Below the pieces are notes generated by a model. It saw only the letters and a program-made list of their open reading frames with translations. It did no database searches and was not told the origin of the DNA. 64,000 nucleotides of DNA from Plantago elongata (lineage: Eukaryota > Streptophyta > Magnoliopsida > Lamiales > Plantaginaceae): positions 1 to 64,000 of the forward strand of contig JAYMSP010000093.1 of NCBI GenBank assembly GCA_036897095.1. Reading direction: 5' to 3'. This document shows, one piece after another, positions 25,266 through 36,019 of the stretch. A program made the translations under genes and the position numbers. How positions within the stretch are numbered: the stretch's first letter is position 1; each line of letters opens with the position of its first letter.

Positions 25266-25857
25266 TTCGACAAAAACAATAATATAGAAATCATGGAGTA
25301 TTAATAATTTTTGAAAGTCGAACCATACTTGGCTGTCATGATTTGATTAAAAAGCTATGATGAATAAGATCTGAGCTTAATTGATGTTAGCTTTTCTGAA
25401 TTGAGATCGAAAGGGGGAATTGGTATGGCGTCGAATTAAATGGAAGAAAGAGTGTCACTCATGGAATTCAAAACCTGGGAGCATTGTAAAGATTGAAAGG
25501 GAATTGGTATGCTACAGAATTAAATTGAAGAATGTATGTCACCTTGGGACTCGAACCTGGATGCATTTAGTGATAGGAATACAATCAACGTTTTTGATTT
25601 TTTCTAGTCGATCAGAACATTTCATTTTACCAATACTAATAAATTTCATTTATTTGAATCTGTAACGTGAGCATGTGACATGGCTTCACCACGAGGCTTG
25701 AAAATGTATCTTTTTAAAATAAAATAGACATGGTAAATATATGTGGGCTGGATCCAAACCATAGGCCCTAATAAGCCCATCCAAGAGCCCAAGCATGTAA
25801 AACAAACGTAGTTTCTGATGAAAGGGAGTTGAGTGCTAATCATCAATAGCGAGCAAA
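25266..25857. other. Spacer before the HAD phosphatase gene
   Basis: The spacer runs from the Helitron remnant to the ATG at 25858. A short imperfect direct repeat is visible at about 25405-25560: GGGGGAATTGGTATGGCGTC and AGGGAATTGGTATGCTACAG, each followed by GAATTAAATGGAAGAA-like sequence and TGTCAC. No gene is evident. The final 100-150 bases are promoter and leader. Confidence 0.4.
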
Positions 25858-27752
25858 ATGGTGGTGATCATATTCGACTTTGACAGGACTCTCATTGACG
25901 ACGACAGTGACAGATGGGTCGTCACAAACATGGGCTTAACCACCCTGTTCAATCACCTTCGTCCTTCCTTGCCTTGGAACTCTCTCATGGTTTGCATTTG
26001 CAGCTCATACTTTCATTTTCTTATTCTTCTCTCTTTTAATGTCATTACTAATCTTATGTTTCTTATCGTCCTGTATTTTGTAACTGTTTGGGGGCGTTTG
26101 TGTACGTATGATCCGGGGCGGAGTCAGTATTTTAAGTTTGGGGGAAAGTGTATATATGTGATTACTTTAGTTTCGAGTTTTAGGGGTGAAATATAAAATT
26201 ATTCGAAAAACTACATATGTAAATGTTTGTTTGAAAATTTTAGGGGGTGTATAATATTATGCGTCTTTTGGCTCCGCCCTGTGTATGGTTATGTTGATTC
26301 AGATATTTTATTACAGATAGTTAATTTCAGCTTGTGTTTGAGTGGAGATGCTTAGGTCTAGTAGTGTAGATGGTTTCCTGGAATTGCAGAGATAAAAGAT
26401 CCATTTTTTGGATGTTTTTAGCTTGCATTTGAGTTAACATTGCTATACAAGAGATGTAGTTGAAAAATTGCTTCTGCGATTGGCGATGGATTTTGTGTGT
26501 AGAGACTTCATTTTTTGTATAAAGATCTAATTTTAGCTTGTTATTGAGTGAGGATGCTTTGGATTACAAGTAGTTTGGTTGACAACTTGTTTTCTTGAAA
26601 TTCTGGAGGGGGGAAACAGATACCTTAGGACTTAGGTTAGTTTAAGTCGGTCTTCTTGCCCTTCTTGACATTGAATTTCTGTGGAATTGCATTGTGTGTT
26701 TAAAGTTTCAAACCCATTGTTTTGTAGAATAGGATGTTGGAGGAGCTACATGTTCAAGGAAAAACGATTGATGATATAGCCAAGTGTTTAAAAGAGGTCC
26801 CCTTGCATAATGACGTTATTGCTGCTATAAAATCAGCTTATTCTCTAGGGTATTTTATATTCTGTTTTTCAATCAACTCTTTCTTGTTTTGGATCGCGAG
26901 GAATATGTAGAATTTATTTTGATGACTGAAATTTTGTGCTTCAGATGTGACTTGAAGGTGGTTAGTGATGCTAACGTGTTCTATATCAAAACTATATTGG
27001 AGCATCATGGAATATATGATTGCTTCTCAGAAATCGTAACTAATCCCACTGTCATTGATAATGGAAGGCTTAGAATGTTCCCCTACCATGATGCTGGTTC
27101 AAGTCATAGTTGCAGCCTTTGCCCTCCCAACTTATGCAAGGTTTGTAGCTCTTACTATACTTGTTCTGCCTGACTTGTATTTGTGAAGTTTGTTGATTTC
27201 TTGAGTTCTATATGGACACTATGGTTTATTATTTGGATTTGTTTGGTTGTTTTGAGCTCAGCCATGTGATTTTAAACTAGAATTGCTTGTTGACTTGTAG
27301 CTGCATTTTTTGTGATCCAACATGGTAACATATTTAGATGAGGAATGAAATTGTTCATGATTCTTTCCAACTTTTGACTATAGCAGAATTTGTAAATTCA
27401 ACTGGGCAGAATGCAGCCAGAGTATCAGTTTCTTGTTAATGAGAAATGAACTTCACAATGTTTTTCGTCCTTCTGTGTGCAGGGCCTTGTTATTGAGCAG
27501 ATCCAAGCATCCTTCTTGGAGACTGGCAAAAAAAAGATAATATATCTAGGAGATGGGGGCAACGATTTCTGCCCCTCTCTGAAGCTCGTCACAGGAGATT
27601 GTGTTATGCCAAGGAAAAACTTCCCTCTATGGACTCAAATTCTGAAGAATTCTGAGCTCATAAAGGCAAGAGTTTATGAATGGAATGATGGGGAAGAACT
27701 TGCAAGAGTCTTACTCGAACTTGTTAACAACCCATCGAGCAAAGACAGATGA
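25858..27752 (+). CDS. HAD-type phosphatase, PPsPase/PHOSPHO family
   Basis: Four exons (25858-25989, 26728-26849, 26945-27140, 27483-27752) join to 239 residues. The HAD motifs are intact: motif I DFDRTLIDDD at residues 6-15 (nucleophile Asp and DxDxT-type context), motif II KVVSDAN, and motif IV YLGDGGNDFCPSLKL. NPTVIDNGRLRMFPYH and SSHSCSLCPPNLCKG are typical of the plant pyrophosphate-specific phosphatase and phosphocholine/phosphoethanolamine phosphatase family (Arabidopsis PPsPase1 and relatives). Family members hydrolyse pyrophosphate, phosphocholine/ethanolamine or thiamine monophosphate. Which substrate applies cannot be read from sequence. Some relatives are induced by phosphate starvation. 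It appears intact. Intron 1 carries a MITE. Confidence 0.9.
26114..26282. mobile_element. hAT-like MITE in intron 1 of the phosphatase gene
   Basis: The ends are inverted repeats: CGGGGCGGAGTCAG on the left and, reverse-complemented, ACAGGGCGGAGCCAAAAG on the right. Length is about 169 bp. Flanking octamers GTATGATC and GTATGGTT match at 6 of 8 positions, as for a worn 8-bp hAT target duplication. There is no coding capacity. Confidence 0.6.
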
Positions 27753-28466
27753 GACTCCAGCTCCAACAATTGACCTATTCACTGTTCATATCTTCTGTGA
27801 AGCAACAAGGGTGCAAATTCACTCTTTTTATCATATGGATATTTCCATCATTCGTCAAGTTTTAGCCTACAAGTAAACCCTACGTCTATTATTTGAACTT
27901 GTAACGAATTAATTCTTCGCATTTATCAACCCCCATTGTACCAGTGATCCCCATGGTGGAATTTTTCTAATTCCAATTACAAAATGCAGAATCTTGATGA
28001 ACAGTTGAAATTGTCACTACTGCTTACTTTTTCTTGGATATGAAGTAAGAATCACATTCCTATACCTTAAACAATTGCTAATTGTGGCCCAATCTACTGA
28101 AGAAGGTATCAAGAACCACTATTTCATGCATCTTCATAATATTCTGAAGTAAACAAACTTATCCTTCACCTATCACTATCATAATCTTGCAGAAAATTCA
28201 ATTGTCTTAACTAATTTACACCATCACATTTATTAGTTGGATATTCTAATTAACTATATTAAGTTTACATGAATATGCCAAATTTACTCCAAGAAATTAT
28301 AATGCTATACAAATTGTTCTGCTACTTCTTTTTACAATTTAATATAACATTACAGTCAAGAGAGTAAACGTTCTAAAATACCCTATTTATACATGAATTG
28401 ATAAATTATAATATCATATAATTATAATAGCATATTAAGTAATATTAGAGATTTTAAAAAGACTTT

Positions 28467-28500
<34 letters not shown>

Positions 28501-28816
28501 TAGTTATACACTTATACTCCTCCTGTATACATATCTATGATTTTCTTACCGCTCTACCTACTCCAATATCACTAAATTAAAACTGTAAATTTTAATGCCA
28601 TAAAAAAAATCAAATTTATGGCATCAAAATGATGAAAAATATTTTACCAAAAACATGGAGACATATTATTGGCAATTTGTAAAGCTACTCAACAAAAATA
28701 TATATAAATAGTCCTACTACCAAAAAATTACACAATTTAAATAAAAGCCCCAATTAGTAGTCCTATTTTTCAACAATCAAACGTTTTCGATTCTGCTTTC
28801 TTTCTTGTTTCTTGAA

Positions 28817-28861
<45 letters not shown>

Positions 28862-28939
28862 CAAATCCATAGAGGGAGAGAGGTGAATAAAAAACAATTC
28901 TTGGTTAAAAATCAAAGCAATTTGTTGCTTTGAGCGATA
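27753..28939. other. Spacer and promoter of the CoA carrier gene
   Basis: After the phosphatase 3' UTR the sequence is AT-rich with no gene. A (TA)n microsatellite lies at about 28469-28496 and a (CT)n microsatellite at 28821-28859. The latter is about 80 bp before the ATG and probably within the 5' UTR. Confidence 0.5.
28821..28859. repeat. (CT)n microsatellite in 5' leader
   Basis: This is an uninterrupted CT dinucleotide run of about 19-20 units, just upstream of the carrier ATG. Pyrimidine-rich tracts of this kind are common in plant 5' UTRs. Confidence 0.9.
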
Positions 28940-31584
28940 ATGGAAGATGAGAAAAGGGATAAAGGAGCTGTCTTGGTTAATGGGTTGATCAGAGGCATGC
29001 CTGTTTTTGTCAAGGAGCTGATTGCTGGAGGTGTTGCTGGTGGAATTGCCAAGACTGTTGTTGCTCCTCTTGAACGCATCAAGATCTTGTTTCAGGTTTA
29101 ATTTTCACTAATTCTCTAATTTTGTGATTCTAAGTGTTGATTTAGCTCTGCATTTTATTTCTTGATTATGCAAGATTGTGTTTTGGGATGATTCTTACTG
29201 TTCTTGAGCAATTTTTGTATGATTTGTTTCTGAGGTGGAAATGGAGCTGATTTAGACTAATTGAGTAATGGTTTAAGTTTTTCTTGAGGTCTATGTGTGT
29301 TAAACTTGGCAAGTTTTATTGGTGATTGTGTATCTGCATTCTGTATGTATGATGGCCTATGCGGAAAATCGTTATATAGTCCGGGGTTATGAGTAGGTTG
29401 TAGATCATATGGATTAGAATGGCCAAGTGACTTGAAAGAATAATTTAAAGTTCATTTCCCTGAGTGATGTAGTTTATTGCGAGCCAAAAGGTCTACAAAT
29501 TACTCAATCCCCTGCCTATCCAGTCAGTTTACCATCTTCAGTTCCCACTGATAAGCCTGTGAAAGATGAATGCGAAGCACGTTCATCAAATATTTTAACA
29601 AGTTTATTTGGATGGTTTTGTGGGTCATACTTAGTTTTTTGTACATGATCTTACTTGAAGCTCGGGTAGATCACACCATTTTTAACCAGCCTCAAGTTAT
29701 ATTTATGCTTTATCTGGTTTTTTCTTTCTGGAAATAGTTGTTCTGAAGAGTTCTAGGCCAGACAATGGTGGTGCAGAAAAGAAAGTAACAATGTTGTACT
29801 ATTTTTTGTATACTTTGCAGACCAGACGATCTGAATTCCATAGTCTTGGCCTGTTTGGATCCTTCACAAAAATTGCAAAAACAGAAGGAATACTTGGGCT
29901 TTATAGGTACTTATTATTATCTTCACTTGATTGCTCAAAATAATGGATATGGAGTTTTATTTGCATCTATGATACGATGAAACTTACATGAGTGGTATTT
30001 AATGCTCAGAGGGAATGGAGCTAGCGTTGCTCGGATTGTGCCTTATGCAGCATTGCATTATATGACGTATGAAGAATACCGAAAATGGATAATTCTTGGA
30101 TATCCTGATGTTGGGAGAGGCCCTGTCCTTGATCTTGTAGCTGGTTCATTTGCTGGAGGAACAGCTGTTCTTTTTACATATCCACTTGACTTAGTTCGGA
30201 CTAAATTAGCATATCAGGTATTCTGGAAGCTCATGTTTTAACTACTTCATTCTCTAAATCTAGCTGTATGATTACATTTGCACTTGTTGACTCGAGGACT
30301 GCTTTTTTCATATATCACTGCCAAGATGGATCAAAGTTTCATTTCTAAGTTATATATACCCTACAGAGCTTAAATTAATAACTTTTTCGATTTGTATTGG
30401 GTACATCGGGAAGTTACAGAAATGCAGTACTAAGTTTTTCTAAAGTAAAAATGTAAGCTCCTAAGTGATATGAATATTCTGTCATTTGGTCAGTATAGAA
30501 ATGGAAGACTTGCAATTTTCAGTGAAACAACTCAATCCATGATTACAAGGACTAGAATAGCATTCCATTTCACCAGTATGGTTTGAATTCGAGGAATGAT
30601 TGTTGATGTTATTAGGGCTCTTCAGGTACTTGATCCCTCAAAACTCAGTATCAAAGGCCATTTTTCAAAAGAAGTAGCTTATAAAGGAATTCGTGATTGC
30701 TTCTCCAAGATATTCAAGGAGGCTGGAGTAAAAGGTCTCTACCGAGGTGTTGGTATGTTTTCTGAACCTAGTGATTTAGTATCAAAGTTATCTATTGCTC
30801 CATATTTCTTAACTTTTGTAATACTTTTCCAGCTCCCTCACTCTATGGAATCTTTCCATATGCTGGACTAAAATTTTATTTCTATGAGGAAATGAAAAGC
30901 CACGTCTCTGAAGACCAAAAAAAGAGTATCGCTGTCAAACTTGCTTGCGGCTCAGTTGCTGGATTACTGGGTCAGACTTTCACTTACCCTCTTGATGTTG
31001 TAAGGCGGCAGATGCAGGTCCAACAACTCTCAGCTTCTAATACCGGTACACTTAGTGGGACTATGGACACTCTTTTCATGATTCTCCGAACACAAGGATG
31101 GAAGCAGTTGTTTTCTGGGCTTAGCATCAACTACTTAAAGGTTATAACCTATGACAACTTGAATCACTGTTTTGATGCTTTTCATGCCAAAATCACTGCA
31201 CTTTTATGTTTGCAAAATCAAATTATACAAGTTGAATCATTCTGCCAGAATCAGCTCTAAATAAAAATCAGCTACATTGTTGATTCTTCCGATTCTGGTT
31301 AGAAATTACGGTCACCTGATTCAGATGCATCTGATCAGCTGAAAACAATCCTAAGCTTTTGCGAAGAGGCACTTAATCTGTTAAAGACTAAATTTGAGTC
31401 TCGTTCTGGATTTCAGGTTGTGCCATCAGTAGCTATTGGATTCACTGTTTATGATGTTATGAAGTTGTATCTGCAAGTTCCACCACGAGATGATAGTAGA
31501 TTGGTTGAAGTTCGCTCTAACCAGTCTAATAGTCAGCCAACATCACTACATTCTGGAAGACCTCTCTCTCAAACCCAGCCATAG
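28940..31584 (+). CDS. Mitochondrial carrier, CoA transporter (CoAc-like)
   Basis: Six exons (28940-29095, 29821-29906, 30010-30217, 30626-30752, 30833-31140, 31417-31584) give 350 residues. There are three mitochondrial carrier repeats, each with the PX[DE]XX[KR] signature: PLERIK, PLDLVR and PLDVVR. The sequence matches the Arabidopsis CoA carriers CoAc1/CoAc2 as I recall them: [79 protein letters not shown], and SGLSINYLK with [13 protein letters not shown]. It should sit in the inner mitochondrial membrane with six transmembrane helices and import CoA. The C-terminal tail after about residue 320 is Ser/Gln-rich and less conserved. All junctions keep frame and the gene appears intact. Confidence 0.95.
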
Positions 31585-32048
31585 TCATCTTCACAAGGCG
31601 AACTGATCCTATAACTCTTAACCATATAGGTTTGTGGATTACATTCTTTTTACGATTTAGCGTACAGGCATGATGAAAGTGCGAATAAATCATGTCCAAC
31701 AAAAGTTTAGCATGAGGTGGTTCGACTGTTTTGTTGGACACACCCTACACTGTACATAACTACAGGGGAAATAGGCTAAAGACTGTATTATTCTGTACAT
31801 AAAGCTCAGCTATCATTTAGGTAATTTTGTTCACCTTTTTTGCTCAAATAAACAGTTCATTTGTATTCATATCTGAGCTATTGACGAATTAGTTACACAG
31901 TCAAGTTCATTGCTTGAGATAATTTGTTTGACACAGATTATTTTTGCCCAATGGAGGACATAAATTGCAGGAGTTCCGCCATCTATTTTGCAACAGAAAC
32001 AATTCAAATGACAAATTTTAACTGCATTATTGCGATATGAAATTGTAA
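31585..32048. other. Convergent 3' flanks, carrier and SAT genes
   Basis: This AT-rich stretch lies between two convergent genes and probably contains both 3' UTRs and polyadenylation sites. No other feature was seen. Confidence 0.45.
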
Positions 32049-33087
32049 TCATATCATATAACCGGACCATTCGCATATAAACGAAGTATGATCCATCGAC
32101 TCCCCTGGGACCTCCTCGTGCTTCGTCGGCTGCTCTTTTCCTCCAACCAACCTAGCCGGGTTCCCCAATGCCGTCGTTCTTGGAGGCACATCTCTCAGAA
32201 CAACCGATCCTGCACCAATCTTGGCCCCCTCTCCAATTTTGATGTTCCCCAGTATAGTCGCGCCAGCACCAATCAACACTCCGTCGCAAATCTTGGGATG
32301 CCGATCACCACACCTTTTGCCAGTCCCACCTAGAGTTACATGGTGGAGAATGGAAACATTGTTTCCTATCACAGCAGTCTCACCTACTACCACTCCAGTC
32401 GCATGGTCGAAAAGGATGCCTTTGCCGATTGTTGCTGCAGGGTGGATGTCAACAGCAAAGACGTCTGAGATACGGGATTGCAGGGCGAGCGCCAAAGGCT
32501 TTCGGGACTGTGTCCACAGCTTGTGAGCCACTCTGTGTGCCTGAGAAGTGACAATCTTCTTAAATGAATCTAAAAAAGATGATATTTTTAGCATGTTTTG
32601 AATCAAAATGAACAGCAACCTAAAAAATCCAATCTTGTTCACAACCAGAAAAAAAAAAAAAAAAAAAAAAAAACAACAAAAAAAGCCAAACCAGTATTAC
32701 CTGGCAGGCGAGAAATCCCTTGTAGTTAAGCAGACAATGAGCGAACGAAACGCAAGCAGGGTCACGAAACCGGGCAGCACGTAAGTCAGCAACGGTGGCA
32801 GACCGGAGAGTAGCATCAGTGGAGAAGATGCCAAGAAACAGATCATAGAGCAGAGTGGATAACAAGGTGGATGAACAGAGTTTGTTTCCCAGATGAAATG
32901 ATAAAGAACGCTCTAAAGATGAGTGAGATAAGATTGTGGAGTATACGTAGCTAGCCAGAGCTGGCTCAGCTTCGGCATCTCGCCGAGCCTCCGCCTTGAT
33001 CTGGCCCCACAGCCAGGATTCCTCTTCTTCGGAACCCGGCAGTGGCAGCGGGGATAGAGACAAGTGGCGGAGTTCTCCTGCAGGCAT
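32049..33087 (-). CDS. SERAT1;1: Serine acetyltransferase, cytosolic type (SERAT1;1-like)
   Basis: Two exons, 33087-32701 and 32540-32049, join to 292 residues. The N-terminal alpha-helical domain reads WGQIKAEARRDAEAEPALAS, LSFHLGNKLCSSTLLSTLLY and RDPACVSFAHCLLNYKGFLA. The left-handed beta-helix hexapeptide domain has DVFAVDIHPAATIGKGILF, HATGVVVGETAVIGNNVSIL, HHVTLGGTGKRCGDRHPKI and GNPARLVGG. The protein makes O-acetylserine from serine and acetyl-CoA, the first step of cysteine synthesis. It ends in Ile (EWSGYMI), the residue that docks into O-acetylserine(thiol)lyase to form the cysteine synthase complex. There is no transit peptide: the start MPAGELRHLSL matches cytosolic SERAT1;1. The intron holds an unusually long homopolymer A/T run at about 32650-32672. 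It looks intact. Confidence 0.95.
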
Positions 33088-36019
33088 CCTGTCGTTATGG
33101 TATGTATGACCTTTTCTTGTGGCTGAGTTTAGAAATTTTGTTGAGGATATGTTGGTTTTGTTGGGTTATGTTACAAAGCAATCAATTTATGTCAAAGTCA
33201 AGTTCTAAAAAATAAAAAAATCATGATTTTTTAATTTTTTTCAATTTTTAAAGTTTTACAATTTAACCAGTCTAATTCTTTTTTAAACCTATAAGAAAAC
33301 ATTGTTTTTTTATACTTTTAATAAATTATGTTATAGTTTGAAATTGTTATTATTGAAAATTTCAATTACGTTTGTTTTGTGTTTTGTTAGTGTTTTAAGA
33401 TATTATGTGATGGTTTAACACGTTGCCATAGTATGTTTCAGTTATAATTTTAACCTCTGTTTTTAATGTTTTAAGAGATGGTGTGATAATTTTAAGAAGT
33501 CATATATAAAGTTTTAAGATGACTTGTTATAGTTTTAAACGACAGAATAATATCATTAAATCACCATTACACAAGTTTAAAAGTTTCATATATTCCATTA
33601 AAACATCAGTAAAATGTTTAAAATAAACAACTTGAAACATTCAATCATTGCAATATTAAAATACTCATCTAAAGGTTCTAAAACATCAATTCTCATTGGA
33701 AAAAAATTACAATAAACATTAATTCGATTTTTTGTATGCAAATTGAGTTGTTAAAATAAGTCCTTTTTTTATTAAATTTGTTGGTGAACTTCGGTTTCTG
33801 ACTTTTGTTACTTGTGCTTAATGCTTCAATCTTGCAGTTGCACCTTTGACATGTACATCATCAAACTCGATTTCAACATTAACATCTGCTTAAAACATCC
33901 ATCAACTATGTCAAAATCATAATAACTCTCATTAAAATTATCACACTTATTGCTTAAAAACAAAGAAGAAACCTGCAACACATGCTAAAAACATTAATAT
34001 TGATGCATAAAAATCATAATACTACATTTAAAACTACAATGGAGCAGGCACATGCTAAAAATAGTAACATTTATATATAAAATTATAATCGTATCTCTTA
34101 TAAGTATAACAGAACATTTTATCAAATATCAACTTATAATTTGCATACGCTAAAATACTAATGTTGACGCTTAAAATTTCAACTATATGACTTAATAGAG
34201 CAGGCACATGCCAAAAAATAATGACATGCTTCTACTCAACATAATATAAATATAGTTATAACATTAATGTTTAAAACTATAATAATGCATCTTAAAACAA
34301 CAAATATACTTCTTAAAACAATAATAAAACACGAAAATGCAACACATGCTGTAAACATAATATTGATACTTCAACCATAACAGTGCCTCTTAAAACTATA
34401 ACAATGACTCTTAGAATTATAAAACCATTTGTAAAAACAAAATCATAAATATTTCACAAAAGGCTAAAAATATCAATGTTGCTGCTTATAGTAGGTCTTG
34501 AAACTATAATATTTACGTTACGTATATTACAGGCGGAAACATTCAACATAAGATAAAACTATACAATGATGCTTAAAAATATAAAACAACCTCTTAAAAC
34601 CATAATAAAACACCATATTGCGAAATTCGATTTTCACTGTACGAATTTTCAGATCTGAAATCAAATTTCAGATCTGAAAATATTACTTCGTAAAATCAGT
34701 GAAAATGAAAAATAAAAGGTCAAAGTTCATAACCAAAAGAGATTTTAATGAAAAAAGCTAGATGAATTTGATGATCTGAACATTTTAGCAACTAAGTCTG
34801 AAAATCCAGTGAAAATCCGGCGAAATTGTGAGAGAAAAAGAGATTTTCCGGCGAAGTCGTATTGGAGCACCATAATTTCCGGCTGATTATGTGGTTCCGC
34901 CGGTGGATGTGGCTCTGGTGGTGGTTCCGACGAGGATGTGAAGTGAGTTATGAGAGATATATATGATTGTTTCTCTTCCTAGAGTTTTTTAGAGAGAGAA
35001 AGAAGATTGATTCGTGTGAGAGTATGTTGTAATTTGAAGTATTTATATAAAATTATTAATCAGTTTATAGTGTTTCTAATCGATTTTTTATTATTAAAAT
35101 TAAATTTTTTTATAAATTAAAAATATCATTCTCATTTACTATATTTACTCTTAATTTATTAGTTTACTATATTATGAAAATATTTTTCTACTTTGATCTT
35201 GATGTGTTCTTTTGGAAAAGGAATCATTGTACAGTTTGCACGTTCCCACTTCCAATGAGTGGTGTTAAGTGTATTTTGGTATTTTAGGCTAAGTACTATA
35301 GTTTTATTTTTCTTTTCCAGGAAAGTAGGCCATGTATAGTATATAGATATAAAAGATGAGGTAATTTATAACCTAGCAGCACATTCGCGTAACACTAGAA
35401 AATAAGATCACAAAACATATGATACTGAAAGAGGGCTTAGTTTGATCCATGATTTCTGTTTAATTTTTTGTTTCTTTTTCGTTTGTTTCGAGAACTCTAT
35501 TGATATCGATTCTTTCTTTTTAATTCATAATCTTATTTTTAAGATACGTATGTCCGTCAGGTAAGCAAATACAGTTTATTTATGTTGAAGCGTTAGAAGC
35601 AAGAATCTTAGATTTAGAAACTGATACATACAAATCGAATACCTATACTACTCAAGATACAACACTGATCTTCATTCTATATGGTGAAAAGATAAATTAT
35701 CTGTGAAACTTAATACATCACACTCTGAGCTATAATGCTTCTTATTTACCTCAGTATATCAGTTCATGGCAGAACTTACACAAGTGACTCCAACAATGTT
35801 TGTTTTTTCACCTTCAAGAGATGTTCTGAAGTAGCAATCAATTGAATAGGGGTAGCAACCAAATTTTCAGCAGAATCAGCAGCTAGCAAACCCGAAGGCC
35901 ACACTGTGTGTGGTTTGCCTGGTTGGCCTTCAAATTCGACCATGGACAACATGTTGTTACAAGAATTCCTCATACCTTAAATGCTTCATTTAGCTTTCAC
36001 CAGAACGCCTGCTTAGTTA
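33088..36019. other. AT-rich intergenic region with degenerate repeat array
   Basis: About 2.9 kb without a supported gene. Part of it (33350-34620) is a degenerate short-motif array, listed separately. A GC-richer block at about 34780-34970 (TCCGGCGAAATTG, CGCCGGTGGATG) and two copies of the perfect palindrome TTTCAGATCTGAAA (about 34647 and 34666) follow. A short minus-strand ORF at 35973-35776 was not supported. Confidence 0.5.
33350..34620. repeat. Degenerate TTAAAAC/GTTTTAA motif array
   Basis: Short degenerate words recur through this stretch. In the left part (about 33380-33540) they read GTTTTAAGA or GTTTTAA. From about 33590 onward they read mostly CTTAAAAC, TTAAAACAT and CTTAAAACTATAATAA. 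The change of strand around 33550-33600 gives the block an overall inverted symmetry. It resembles the interior of the element at 59.2-62.3 kb in style but not in motif. I could not find terminal repeats. Confidence 0.45.

Noticed and set aside
35776-35973. 65-codon minus-strand open frame just downstream of ET2 copy 1
   Set aside because: The composition looks coding-like, but it does not match the ET C-terminus and lies after the stop. It is probably 3' UTR or chance.
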